Below, piece by piece: positions 35,647 through 44,134 of a stretch of DNA of 64,000 nucleotides. The number at the start of each line of letters is the position of its first letter. Position 1 is the stretch's first letter. A program made the translations under genes and the position numbers. The DNA comes from Alphaproteobacteria bacterium (GTDB taxonomy: Bacteria; Pseudomonadota; Alphaproteobacteria; Ferrovibrionales; Ferrovibrionaceae): the NCBI GenBank assembly GCA_017307375.1, contig JAFKFH010000010.1, forward strand, positions 62,001 through 126,000, written 5' to 3'. Below the pieces are notes generated by a model, which saw only the letters and a program-made list of their open reading frames with translations, had not been told where the DNA came from and made no database searches.

Positions 35647-35677
35647 CCCCGCGGCGCGGTCAATCCGCGCCGCGGGG
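35647..35677 (-). terminator. Hairpin between peptide-binding protein and permease genes
   Basis: CCCCGCGGCGCGG and CCGCGCCGCGGGG form a perfect 13-bp stem with a 5-base loop. It has no T-tract on the minus strand. Its place between binding protein and permeases suggests partial termination or mRNA protection, giving more binding protein than channel. Confidence 0.7.
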
Positions 35678-35710
35678 AAAACTCTAGCGCAATTCGCCGC
35701 CCAGGGGAGA

Positions 35711-37204
35711 CTACTTAACCCAGGCGATATCGATCAAGGGCATCAGCAACTCAGGCGCGTTGGTCCAGTAGCCCTTCAGGTCGGCCTTGTAGACACCGAC
35801 CTGGGGCAGCTGGAACAGGAAGCCGTGCACTGCCTCGTCCGCGATGAAACGCTGCAGGTCGCCGAGCTTCTTCTTCTGCTCGGCCGGATCGACCGTGCGG
35901 CGGAAATCCGCGAACATCTCGCGGAATTTCGGGCTGTCGTAGCCGTAGAAGTACTCGGGCCCATTGGCGTAGTTGCCGAGATCGCGCGGCGCGGTATGCG
36001 CGATGATCGTCATGTCGTAGTTCTTCTTCTTGTAGACTTCGGCGAGCCAGAACGGGAATTCGACGTTGATCAGCTTGACGTTGATGCCGGCCTCGCCCAG
36101 CTGCTGGGCGATGATCTCGGCCGAGCGGCGGGCATAGGGGAACGGGATCGCCTGCAGCGAGACTTCGAGGCCGTTGGCATAGCCCGCTTCCTTGAGCAGC
36201 GCCTTGGCCTTCGCGACGTCGTGCGGATAACGCCCCGTGAGATCGACATAGGCGGGGTTGTGCGGCGGGAAATGGCTGCCGATCGGGGTGGCGAGCCCCG
36301 CCTGTGCCCCGTCGATGATGTCCTGGCGGTTCAATGCATAGCTGATCGCCTGGCGGACGCGCAGGTCGTTGAACGGCTTCTTGCCGTTGTTGAGCGCCAG
36401 GATGACCTCGCCCTCGGTGGTGCCGACCACCACCTTGAACCGCGGATCCTTGCGGAACTGCTCGACCGTCTCGGGCGCCGGGATCGTCGGGAAGGCATCG
36501 ACGTCGCCCGACATCAGCGCGGCGGTCGCGGCGGTCGGATCGGGCATGACGCGGAAGGTGACCTCGCGCAGGGCGGCCCGGGCCGCGTCGCGATGCGCCG
36601 GATTGCGCTCGAGCACCACGCGGTCGCCCTTCGACCACTGCTTCAGCTTGTAGACCCCGGTCCCGACCGGGTTGGTCTTGTTGCCGGCGGCCGTCTTCGG
36701 ATGGACGATGGCGGCATCACCCATCGTCATCGAGTTCAGGAAATAGGCGTCCGGCTCCTTCAGGCGGATGACGACGGTCAGCGGATCCGGCGTCTCGATC
36801 GCGGAGATCGCCGAGAAGATGCCCTTCGACGGATTGACGCTGTCCGGCGCCATCGCCCGGTCGAAGGCGAATTTCACCACCGACGAATCGAGCGCCTCGC
36901 CGTCGGTGAACTTCACGCCCTCATTCAGGTGGAAGGTGTAGGCCTTGCCGTCGGGCGTCACGTCCCAGGACTTGGCCAGCAGCGGCTTGACCTCGCCGCG
37001 CTCGGTCGAGGTGGTCAGGGTCTCGAAGACGTTGCCCGACATGATCGTGTCGATCGAGGCGGTGGCGTCGGCCGTCGGGTCGAGCGAGGTCGGCTCCTGC
37101 TGCAGGCCGACGACGAGGGTGTCGCGAGGCTGGGCGATGGCCGGCCCGAAGGCCAGCGAGGCAGAAAAGACCGTGGCGGCAAATAGCTGTGACCAGCGTC
37201 GCAT
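35711..37204 (-). CDS. ABC transporter substrate-binding protein, family 5 (peptide/dipeptide)
   Basis: 497 residues from the ATG at 37204, which has a perfect AGGAGG 7 bases upstream; the open frame runs 88 codons further but without a ribosome site. The signal peptide is about 1-24 (LFAATVFSASLAFGPAIA). Mature motifs GLQQEPTSLDPTADATASID and KAYTFHLNEGVKFTDGEALD are hallmarks of family 5. It binds peptides, or sometimes other ligands such as nickel or opines, for the importer encoded downstream. Confidence 0.92.
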   Translation of the reverse strand: MRRWSQLFAATVFSASLAFGPAIAQPRDTLVVGLQQEPTSLDPTADATASIDTIMSGNVFETLTTSTERGEVKPLLAKSWDVTPDGKAYTFHLNEGVKFTDGEALDSSVVKFAFDRAMAPDSVNPSKGIFSAISAIETPDPLTVVIRLKEPDAYFLNSMTMGDAAIVHPKTAAGNKTNPVGTGVYKLKQWSKGDRVVLERNPAHRDAARAALREVTFRVMPDPTAATAALMSGDVDAFPTIPAPETVEQFRKDPRFKVVVGTTEGEVILALNNGKKPFNDLRVRQAISYALNRQDIIDGAQAGLATPIGSHFPPHNPAYVDLTGRYPHDVAKAKALLKEAGYANGLEVSLQAIPFPYARRSAEIIAQQLGEAGINVKLINVEFPFWLAEVYKKKNYDMTIIAHTAPRDLGNYANGPEYFYGYDSPKFREMFADFRRTVDPAEQKKKLGDLQRFIADEAVHGFLFQLPQVGVYKADLKGYWTNAPELLMPLIDIAWVK

Positions 37205-37614
37205 GACGCATTTCCCTCCTGAAGCTTTGGCGTCGTCGTCGGGCGCTCTAATGCCCGCCTGTTGCGGGCTGATGACAGCATGACATTGTTTCGGCCGCTG
37301 GACAGCCGTTAACAATTTGCCAAGAAATCTCCTTATTTCGGCCCAGGATCGGACTTGTTCGGGCGCCAGATTATCACCATCAGACGGCCACGGTCGGTCT
37401 GATGCCCGCAACGCCCGGTCCTCCCCCCACCCGGCGTTCGGGTCAGAGCCTAAGCCGGGTCGACGCACCCCCCACTCTCCACTCTCCCCCCCCTGTCGGA
37501 GAGGCGTCGGCCCGGCTTCCGCTCATCCTCTCGAAAACGACGGTTGCACATGCCGCCCGCCCCCGCGATCCCCCCGCGGGGCGGGCGGTATCCTTTTTTG
37601 TTCGGCAGCTGCCG
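37205..37614. other. 410-base non-coding gap upstream of the peptide importer
   Basis: This gap separates the importer operon start from the GNAT gene end, both on the minus strand. The importer-proximal third (about 37265-37380) is less GC-rich and probably holds its promoter; I cannot fix the boxes. Near 37440-37500 lies a pyrimidine-rich run. The distal end carries the hairpin with a T-tract listed separately. I see no convincing gene on either strand. Confidence 0.6.
37553..37599 (+). terminator. Plus-strand intrinsic terminator with no known gene
   Basis: CCGCCCGCCCC pairs with GGGGCGGGCGG (11 bp, extendable with one bulge), and TATCC then TTTTTT follows on the plus strand. This is a textbook terminator shape for rightward transcription. 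No rightward gene precedes it for many kilobases, which raises the option of a small RNA in 37205-37553. Confidence 0.55.
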
Positions 37615-38118
37615 TCAGGCCATGTGCTTGTAGAAGAACGCGCAATCGCCATCGACGGTATAGCGCGGGATCACCCCCATCCGGACATAGCCGAGGCGCT
37701 CGTAGAGGCCTTCCGCCGGATCGCCGGTCCGGGTGTCCAGCGTGATCAGGGTCTTGCCGGCCTGCAGAGCCCCCGCCTCGGCCGCCGCCATCAGCCGGCG
37801 CGCCAGCCCCTGGCCGCGGGCATCGCGGTGGACCAGCAGCTTGCCCAGGTCGGCACGATGCGGCTGGTTCTTCGGGGTGGCGAGGTTGACGAAGACGGTG
37901 CCGACGATGCGGCCCGCGGCATCGCGGGCGACCGTCACGAGGCGGGTGCCGGCCGCGACCTGGCCGGAAAAGGCTGCCCAGAAGTCGCGGGCCTCCGCCA
38001 CCGTGAACGGCATGACGAAGCCGACCGAGGCACCGCTGGCCACGGCATCCTGGAGGACCGCCGCCATGTCGTCGAGCGCGGCGGCGTAGCCATCGGGCGT
38101 CAGGGTTTCGATGATCAT
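37615..38118 (-). CDS. GNAT-family N-acetyltransferase
   Basis: 167 residues from the ATG at 38118, coupled to the upstream regulator by an ATGA overlap. The acetyl-CoA loop is ADLGKLLVHRDARGQGLARR (about 98-117), followed by ITLDTRTGDPAEGLYERLGY, the usual beta5-alpha4 region. The substrate is not predictable. Similar two-gene units pair a GNAT enzyme with an HTH-cupin regulator in many alphaproteobacteria. Confidence 0.87.
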   Translation of the reverse strand: MIIETLTPDGYAAALDDMAAVLQDAVASGASVGFVMPFTVAEARDFWAAFSGQVAAGTRLVTVARDAAGRIVGTVFVNLATPKNQPHRADLGKLLVHRDARGQGLARRLMAAAEAGALQAGKTLITLDTRTGDPAEGLYERLGYVRMGVIPRYTVDGDCAFFYKHMA

Positions 38119-38693
38119 GACAGGCTGGCCTCGCGGCGATAGAGGATGACGAGATAGCGGCAGGGCACGAGGCCCCGGTTGTTCAGCGTGGTCGGGCGGT
38201 CGAGGCGGTAATGGGCGCAATCGCCCGGCCCGATGGTCAGCGTGTCCATGCCGGGGCCGTCGCCGAGCGTGACGGTCAGTTCGCCGTCCTGGCCCAGCAC
38301 GTGCTGGGCGGCCCAGGGCGAAGGCGGATAGCCGAGGCTGGTGCCGGGGACCAGCGTCGATTCGACGATGTCGACCGGCACGCCGATGCCGGTCGGCGAC
38401 ACCGCCCGGCGCAGAAAACCGGTCTCCGGATCGCGCCAGACCGGCTGGTCGGCCGCCCGCAGCAGGGTGGGGCCGGCCTCCTCCACCGCGGCCATCAGCA
38501 TCGACAGCGTGACGCCGAGCCCGGCGCAGAGCCGGCCGAGCAGCGTCGCCGTCGGGCTCGAATCGCCGCGCTCGATCCGCGAGATCATCGCGCGCGAGAC
38601 CTGGGCGCGGTCGGCCAGTTGGTCGAGCGTCAGGCCGCGCGCCTGGCGCCAGGCTTTCAGCCGCTTGGCAATTCTGGCGTCGATTTCGTCCAC
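38115..38693 (-). CDS. XRE-family regulator with cupin domain
   Basis: 192 residues from a GTG at 38693, placed 5 bases after AGGAGG. An ATG further up at 38744 is in frame but would lie upstream of the TATAAT promoter box, so it is unlikely to be transcribed. HTH at about residues 14-52 (GLTLDQLADRAQVSRAMISR) and a C-terminal cupin ending at RYLVILYRRE. It probably regulates itself and the coupled acetyltransferase. Confidence 0.85.
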   Translation of the reverse strand: MDEIDARIAKRLKAWRQARGLTLDQLADRAQVSRAMISRIERGDSSPTATLLGRLCAGLGVTLSMLMAAVEEAGPTLLRAADQPVWRDPETGFLRRAVSPTGIGVPVDIVESTLVPGTSLGYPPSPWAAQHVLGQDGELTVTLGDGPGMDTLTIGPGDCAHYRLDRPTTLNNRGLVPCRYLVILYRREASLS

Positions 38694-38717
38694 CACCGCC
38701 TCCTTGAGAATTTTTCT

Positions 38718-38746
38718 ATTATATTGGAATAACCGGCCATGCAAGT
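38718..38746 (-). promoter_or_regulatory. Sigma70-type promoter of the XRE/GNAT pair
   Basis: A perfect -10 box TATAAT is read on the minus strand at 38723-38718, with TTGCAT at 38744-38739 as a short-spaced -35 candidate (15 bases). Transcription would start near 38711, giving a short leader before the AGGAGG ribosome site. Confidence 0.6.
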
Positions 38747-38826
38747 GGCAGATGGAGAGTTTTTAATCCGTCGGCCGCCGGCGAACGATTGCATCGGTCA
38801 CACGGGCGGGCCACAGTCCCCGCGCC

Positions 38827-39351
38827 ATGACCGCCCCCCGCCTCAGCCTGATCCTCGGTGGTGCCCGTTCCGGCAAAAGCCGGTTCGCGCTCGGCCGGGC
38901 GGAAGCCTCGGGCCTGACCGCGGTCTATGTCGCGACGGCCCAGGCCTATGACGACGAGATGCGCGAGCGGATCCGGCTGCACCAGGCGGAACGCCAGGGC
39001 ATGGCGACGGTCGAGGCGCCGATCGACCTGGCCGGGGCGATAACGGCCGAAGGGCGCCCGGGTCGCCTGCTGCTGGTCGACTGCCTGACGCTGTGGCTGT
39101 CGAACGTCATGCTGGCCGGGCGCGATGTGGGCACCGATTGCGACGGGATCGCTGCGGCCCTGGCCGGCTGCGCCTGCCCGGTGGTGGCGGTGTCGAACGA
39201 AGTCGGCCTCGGCATCGTCCCGGACAACGCGCTGGCGCGGCGCTTCCGCGACGCGCAGGGCCGCCTGAACCAGCAGATCGCGGCCCTCGCCGACGAAGTC
39301 GTCTTCGTCGCGGCCGGCCTGCCCCTCTATCTGAAGCCCTATGCCCGCTGA
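38827..39351 (+). CDS. cobU: Adenosylcobinamide kinase / guanylyltransferase
   Basis: 174 residues, the family's normal length. Walker A GGARSGKS is at residues 9-16, followed by YVATAQAYDDEMRERIRLHQ and LLVDCLTLWLSNV. CobU/CobP phosphorylates adenosylcobinamide and transfers GMP to it in the last part of cobalamin assembly. No other cobalamin gene is in the window. Its end overlaps the end of the opposing DUF1289 gene by 13 bases. Confidence 0.93.
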   Translation: MTAPRLSLILGGARSGKSRFALGRAEASGLTAVYVATAQAYDDEMRERIRLHQAERQGMATVEAPIDLAGAITAEGRPGRLLLVDCLTLWLSNVMLAGRDVGTDCDGIAAALAGCACPVVAVSNEVGLGIVPDNALARRFRDAQGRLNQQIAALADEVVFVAAGLPLYLKPYAR

Positions 39352-39566
39352 GCGGCGCGGGTCGCGGCCGATGCCAGGATCGCGCGCTTGGTCACCGGGT
39401 CGGCATCGCGCCAGGCCCGGATCTCGTCGCGGCTGCGATGGCAGCCGATGCAGTAGACCCGCGCCTCGTCGAGGCGACAGACATTCACGCAAGGAGACGG
39501 CGGTGCCGGTTCGGCAGTGTCGGGCAAGCGAAGCCAGTCGCGGGCTCGACCCTCTTGAAGCGTCAC
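39339..39566 (-). CDS. DUF1289 small Cys-rich protein
   Basis: 75 residues from a GTG at 39566 with AAGGAG 6 bases upstream; an ATG at 39641 in the same frame would run into the next gene's start region. The signature SPCVNVCRLDEARVYCIGCH has four cysteines in the usual DUF1289 spacing, likely a small metal site, and RSRDEIRAW follows. Function unknown. Confidence 0.85.
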   Translation of the reverse strand: MTLQEGRARDWLRLPDTAEPAPPSPCVNVCRLDEARVYCIGCHRSRDEIRAWRDADPVTKRAILASAATRAAQRA

Positions 39567-39640
39567 GGAAATCTCCTTATCTAGCCAGCCGCAAAACCGG
39601 GGGCCCCACGGGTCCTCAATAATGGGAGATGGGTCGGTCA

Positions 39641-40393
39641 ATGACGGCGATGATAGAAATCCGCGACCTGGTCAAGCGTTTCGACGACTTTACCGCCGTC
39701 GCGGGCATATCCCTGCAGGTCGCCAAGGGCGAGGTGCTCGGCTTTCTCGGGCCCAACGGCGCGGGCAAGTCGACGACGATGAAGATGGTCACCGGTTTCC
39801 TCGACCCGACCTCGGGCTCGATCGCGGTGGGCGGCAAGGACATCACCCGGGACCCGCTTGCCGCCAAGCGGCTGATCGGCTATCTGCCCGAAGGCGCGCC
39901 GGCCTATCCCGACATGACTCCGGCCAGCCTGTTCGCCTTCGTCGGCTCGGCGCGCGGCCTCGATCGCGCGACGCTGAAGCAGCGGATCGCCGCGGTCGTC
40001 GCCGAGACCCATATCGGCTCGGTGCTGGAGCAGCCGATCGAGACGCTGTCCAAGGGCTACAAGCGCCGCGTCGGCCTGGCCCAGGCGATCCTGCACGATC
40101 CGCCGATCCTGGTGCTGGACGAACCGACCGACGGTCTCGACCCCAACCAGAAGCATGAAGTGCGCGAACTGATCCGGCGCATGAAGAAGAACAAGGCGAT
40201 CGTGATCTCGACCCATATCCTGGAGGAGGTCGAGGCGATCTGCGATCGCGCCATCATTGTCGCCCGCGGCCGCGTCGTCGCCGAAGGGCGCCCCGAGGGC
40301 AAGGCCGGCGGCTGGCGCTTCGGCAACGTGCTGGCCGAACCCGGCCGGCTCGACCAGGCCTTCCGCAACATCACCCTGGGAGCCGCGGCATGA
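39641..40393 (+). CDS. ABC transporter ATPase, GldA/NatA-like
   Basis: 250 residues from the ATG at 39641 (an ATG at 39629 is also possible). Walker A GPNGAGKSTTMK, the signature TLSKGYKRR and the Walker B ILVLDEPTDGLDPNQ are intact, with switch His in ISTHILEEVE. This is the ATPase of an ABC-2 type system whose permease and accessory proteins follow. Such four-gene sets (ATPase, GldF-like, GldG-like, DUF4340) occur widely outside gliding bacteria; their substrate is unknown. Confidence 0.9.
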   Translation: MTAMIEIRDLVKRFDDFTAVAGISLQVAKGEVLGFLGPNGAGKSTTMKMVTGFLDPTSGSIAVGGKDITRDPLAAKRLIGYLPEGAPAYPDMTPASLFAFVGSARGLDRATLKQRIAAVVAETHIGSVLEQPIETLSKGYKRRVGLAQAILHDPPILVLDEPTDGLDPNQKHEVRELIRRMKKNKAIVISTHILEEVEAICDRAIIVARGRVVAEGRPEGKAGGWRFGNVLAEPGRLDQAFRNITLGAAA

Positions 40394-41124
40394 CCGGTAC
40401 GCTTTCCGTTTTCCGGCGCGAGTTCGCCGGCTATTTCGCCACGCCGCTGGCTTACATCTTCATCATCGTCTTCCTGTTCGTCGCCGGCATCTTCACCTTC
40501 TATGTCGGGTCGTTCTTCCCGCGCGGCCAGGCCGACCTGACGCCGTTCTTCACCTACCTGCCCTGGCTGTTCCTGTTCCTGCTGCCCGCGATCGGCATGC
40601 GCCTCTGGGCCGAGGAGCGCCGCGCCGGCACCATCGAGCTGCTGCTGACCCTGCCGATCTCGATCGCCGGGGCGGTCATCGGCAAGTTCCTCGCCGCCTG
40701 GGCCTTCGCCATCGTCGCCCTGGCGCTGACCTTCCCGCTGTGGATCACCGTGGCCAGGCTGGGCCAGCCCGACCATGGCGTGATCCTGGCGTCGTATGTC
40801 GGCGCCGCGCTGATGGCCGGCGGCTATCTCGCGATCGCCGGCTGCCTGTCGGCGGTCACGCGCAACCAGGTGATCGCCTTCGTCGTCGGCGTGGTGATCT
40901 GCTTCCTGTTCACCGTCGCCGGCTCGCCGCTGGTGCTGAATTTCTTCACCGGCTGGGCGCCGCCGAGCCTGGTGTCGATCGTCGCCGCCACCTCGATCAT
41001 CACCCATTTCAACGCGATCACCCTGGGCGTGATCGACCTGCGCGACGTCATCTACTTCGTCTCGCTGATCGCCGCCTGGCTTGCCGCCACCGTGATCGTC
41101 GTCGATCTGAAGAAGGCCGATTGA
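40390..41124 (+). CDS. ABC-2 permease, GldF-like
   Basis: 244 residues, six membrane segments, starting at the ATGA overlap with the ATPase gene. FRREFAGYFATPLAYIFI and the later WAEERRAGTIELLLTLPISI are characteristic of ABC-2 family permeases including GldF and NosY. It forms the membrane part of the transporter. Confidence 0.9.
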   Translation: MTGTLSVFRREFAGYFATPLAYIFIIVFLFVAGIFTFYVGSFFPRGQADLTPFFTYLPWLFLFLLPAIGMRLWAEERRAGTIELLLTLPISIAGAVIGKFLAAWAFAIVALALTFPLWITVARLGQPDHGVILASYVGAALMAGGYLAIAGCLSAVTRNQVIAFVVGVVICFLFTVAGSPLVLNFFTGWAPPSLVSIVAATSIITHFNAITLGVIDLRDVIYFVSLIAAWLAATVIVVDLKKAD

Positions 41125-41125
41125 G

Positions 41126-43069
41126 ATGTCCCGTCGTATCTATGCCGCCGGCGCCCTGGTCGCCGCAGCCGTCGCCTTCGTCGGCATCAACGTGCTGGCC
41201 GACGCCACGCTGACCTCGACCCGGCTCGACCTGACGCAGAACAAGCTCTATTCGCTGTCGACCGGCACCAGGAACATCCTGGGGTCGCTGAAGGACCCGA
41301 TCAAGCTGCGCCTCTATTACTCCGAGCGGCTCGCCGCCGAAGTGCCGCAGCTGAAGCTCTACGGCGACCGCGTCCGCGATCTGCTGCAGGAATACGTCAA
41401 TCTCTCCAAGGGCCGCATCAGCCTCGAGATCACCGACCCCGAGCCGTTCTCGGAAGCCGAGGACGCGGCCGCCGCCGCCGGCATCCGCGGCGTGCCGATG
41501 GATGCCACCGGCCGCAATTTCTATTTCGGCCTGGTCGGCACCAACCTCGTCGACGACCGCCAGGTCATCGGCTTCTTCGACCAGCAGCGCGAGCGCTTCC
41601 TCGAATACGACCTGACCAAGCTGGTCTACGCGCTGACCTCGCCGAAGAAGCCCAAGGTCGCCTTGCTGACCGCCCTGCCGATGGAATTCGGCCCGGGCGG
41701 CATGATGGCGGCGATGCGCGGCCAGTCGCAGCCCTATGCGGTGCTGACCCAGCTGCGCCAGCAGTTCGACGTCCAGGTGATGGAAGGCGAGATCGCCGAG
41801 ATCCCCAAGGACGTCGACGTCGTCATGCTGGCCTATCCGAAGGGCCTGAAGCCGAAGGCACAGTACGCGGTCGACCAGTATCTGATGCGCGGCGGCAAGG
41901 TCGTGGCCTTCCTCGATCCCTATTCGGAAGTCGCCTCCACCCTGCCCGATCCCCGCACCGGCCAGCCGCCGATGGGCGGCGACTTCGAAGGCTCGCTGCC
42001 GACGCTCTTGACCTCGCTCGGCGTCAAGCTCGAGCCGCAGAAGTTCGTCGGCGACGTGGCGATCGCCCAGCGCGTGCAATGGGGCGCCTCGGCCGGCGGC
42101 GGCCGCCAGGTCGTCGACTACATCGCCTGGCTGAACCTGCCGCAGGCCAACTATGCCGCGGCCGACGTCGTCACCGGCCAGCTCGGCAACATGAACTTCG
42201 CCTCGGCCGGCGCGCTGTCGCCGGTGGAGGGGGCGAAGACGACCTTCGTACCGCTGATCCAGTCGACCGACCAGGCCGCGCTGCTCGACACCAAGAAGCT
42301 CGAGGGCCAGCCCGACCCGACCGCGCTGCTGCGCGAATTCAAGCCGACCGGCACGCGCTACGTGCTGGCCGCGCGCGTCTCCGGCCCGGTGGTCTCGGCC
42401 TTCCCCGACGGCCCGCCGAAGGATGAGGCGAAGCCCGAAGGTCAGGCCGACGCGACGCCGCCGGCAGCCCCCGCCGCCGAGCATCTGAAAGCCTCGACCA
42501 AGGATGCGAACGTCATCCTGGTCGCCGATTCCGACCTGCTCGACGATCGCTTCTGGGTGCGCACCCAGGATTTCCTGGGCCAGCGCGTCGCCATCCCGTT
42601 CGCGTCCAACGCCGACCTGGTGCTCAACGCCATCGAGAACATGGCCGGCTCGTCCGACCTGATCTCGCTGCGCGGCCGCGCCGGGTCGCAGCGGCCGTTC
42701 GAGCTGATCGAGCAGATGCGGCGCGAGGCCAATCGCCGCCTGGTCCAGCAGGAAGCCGAGCTGAAGACCCTGGTCGACGACACGCAGAAGAAGATCACCC
42801 AGCTGCAGGCGGGCGCGCAGGCCAAGGGCGGGCAGATCGCGACGGCCGAGACCGAGAAGACGCTGGACGAGTTCCGCAAGCAGCTGACCTCGGCCCGCAA
42901 GCAGTTGCGCGAGGTGCAGCGTGCGCTGAACGCCGACATCGAGCGGCTGACCACCACCTACACCTTCGTCAACATCGCCCTGGTGCCGATCCTGGTGGCG
43001 ATCGCGGCGCTGGGCCTTGCGGCGGTGCGCCGCCAGAAGCGGCGCCGGTCGCGCCGGCAGGCGGATTGA
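41126..43069 (+). CDS. GldG-like ABC accessory protein
   Basis: 647 residues, one helix at each end (about 9-27 and 615-635). The large periplasmic part includes SLSTGTRNILGSLKDPIKLR and a GldG-type domain around VDVVMLAYPKGLKPKAQYAV. A coiled coil (about 530-610) precedes the last helix. Members of this family accompany ABC-2 permeases; the role is unclear. One base separates its start from the permease stop. Confidence 0.85.
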   Translation: MSRRIYAAGALVAAAVAFVGINVLADATLTSTRLDLTQNKLYSLSTGTRNILGSLKDPIKLRLYYSERLAAEVPQLKLYGDRVRDLLQEYVNLSKGRISLEITDPEPFSEAEDAAAAAGIRGVPMDATGRNFYFGLVGTNLVDDRQVIGFFDQQRERFLEYDLTKLVYALTSPKKPKVALLTALPMEFGPGGMMAAMRGQSQPYAVLTQLRQQFDVQVMEGEIAEIPKDVDVVMLAYPKGLKPKAQYAVDQYLMRGGKVVAFLDPYSEVASTLPDPRTGQPPMGGDFEGSLPTLLTSLGVKLEPQKFVGDVAIAQRVQWGASAGGGRQVVDYIAWLNLPQANYAAADVVTGQLGNMNFASAGALSPVEGAKTTFVPLIQSTDQAALLDTKKLEGQPDPTALLREFKPTGTRYVLAARVSGPVVSAFPDGPPKDEAKPEGQADATPPAAPAAEHLKASTKDANVILVADSDLLDDRFWVRTQDFLGQRVAIPFASNADLVLNAIENMAGSSDLISLRGRAGSQRPFELIEQMRREANRRLVQQEAELKTLVDDTQKKITQLQAGAQAKGGQIATAETEKTLDEFRKQLTSARKQLREVQRALNADIERLTTTYTFVNIALVPILVAIAALGLAAVRRQKRRRSRRQAD

Positions 43070-43082
43070 GGAGATCAGCACA

Positions 43083-44126
43083 ATGCGTGGAAGTCATGTC
43101 GCTCTGATGCTTGCCGGGGCCGCGGTCATCGCGGTCGCGGCCGGCGTCGCCGTCGTCAACCGCACCAATCGCACCGCCCCGGTCGCCGCCGAGACCGCCC
43201 TGTTCCCGGGCCTGACCGCAAGGCTCGGCGATGTCGCGGCGGTCGACATCCAGGCCAAGGGCAAGGAATTCTCGATCACCCGCAGCGGCGAAAGCTGGGG
43301 CATGGCCTCGAAGGGCGGCTATCCGGTGGCGACAGACAAGGTTGCCAAGCTTGCCTTCCAGCTGGCCGACCTCAAGGGGCTGGAGCCGCGGACCAGCGAC
43401 CCCGCCCTCTATGACCGGCTGAGCGTCGGCGACCCGGCCAAGCCGGACGGCGAGGCCAAGCGGGTCGCGCTGAAGGCGGCCGACGGCAAGGCCCTGGCCG
43501 ACCTGATCGTCGGCAAGACACAGTCCAACGACACCTACGCCACCATCGGCACCTATGTGCGCAAGCAGGGCGAGGCCCAGTCCTGGCTTGCCTCGGGCAG
43601 CGTCAGCGTCGAGGCCGATCCGATCCGCTGGCTCGACCGCACCATCGTCCGCCTGAAGAAGGACGACATGATGGAAGCCGAGCTGACCGGCCCCGACGGG
43701 ACGGTCATGCTGATCCGCCAGCAACCGGACAAGCCGGAGTTCCAGGTGGTCGACCTGCCGGCCGACAAGACCGACGCCGCGGCTGTCACCCGCGCGATGA
43801 GCGTGCTGGAATTCCTCGACTTCGACGACGTGCGCAAGGCCGACGGCCTGGATTTCGCCAAGGCGCCGGCCCATGCCCGCTACGTGACCGCCAACGGCAT
43901 CGTCGCGACCGTCGACATCCTGGAACAGGACGGCAAGCCCTGGGCCCGCGTCGAGGTTGCGCGCGAAGCCAACGCTCCGGCGAACGAGGCGGCCGACACC
44001 ACGGTGAAGGATCTGAAGGCGCGGGTCGCGGGTTGGGCCTATCAGCTCAACTCGTCCGACGCGGAGGCGCTGCGGCGCAATCTCGCGGCCTTCACCAAGA
44101 AAGACGACCAGACCAAGACTCAGTGA
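43083..44126 (+). CDS. DUF4340 domain protein
   Basis: 347 residues. One N-terminal helix (about 5-24), then a periplasmic region with the DUF4340 pattern: VDIQAKGKEFSITRSGESWG near 55-74, a middle beta-rich domain and WAYQLNSSDAEALRRNL near the end. It is the usual fourth member of GldA/F/G-type operons. Function unknown, presumably a periplasmic subunit. Confidence 0.83.
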   Translation: MRGSHVALMLAGAAVIAVAAGVAVVNRTNRTAPVAAETALFPGLTARLGDVAAVDIQAKGKEFSITRSGESWGMASKGGYPVATDKVAKLAFQLADLKGLEPRTSDPALYDRLSVGDPAKPDGEAKRVALKAADGKALADLIVGKTQSNDTYATIGTYVRKQGEAQSWLASGSVSVEADPIRWLDRTIVRLKKDDMMEAELTGPDGTVMLIRQQPDKPEFQVVDLPADKTDAAAVTRAMSVLEFLDFDDVRKADGLDFAKAPAHARYVTANGIVATVDILEQDGKPWARVEVAREANAPANEAADTTVKDLKARVAGWAYQLNSSDAEALRRNLAAFTKKDDQTKTQ

Positions 44127-44134
44127 GGCGACCG

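Noticed and set aside
37205..37468. N-terminal extension of the peptide-binding protein by 88 codons
   Set aside because: The ATG at 37204 has AGGAGG and is followed by a signal peptide; the extension would bury it.
38694..38744. Upstream ATG extension of the XRE regulator
   Set aside because: It lies before the TATAAT box and lacks a ribosome site, whereas GTG at 38693 follows AGGAGG.
38827..39351. A cobalamin supply link to the RiPP locus through cobU
   Set aside because: The gene is 25 kb away among housekeeping genes, and no cobalamin-binding radical SAM enzyme is visible in the RiPP locus.
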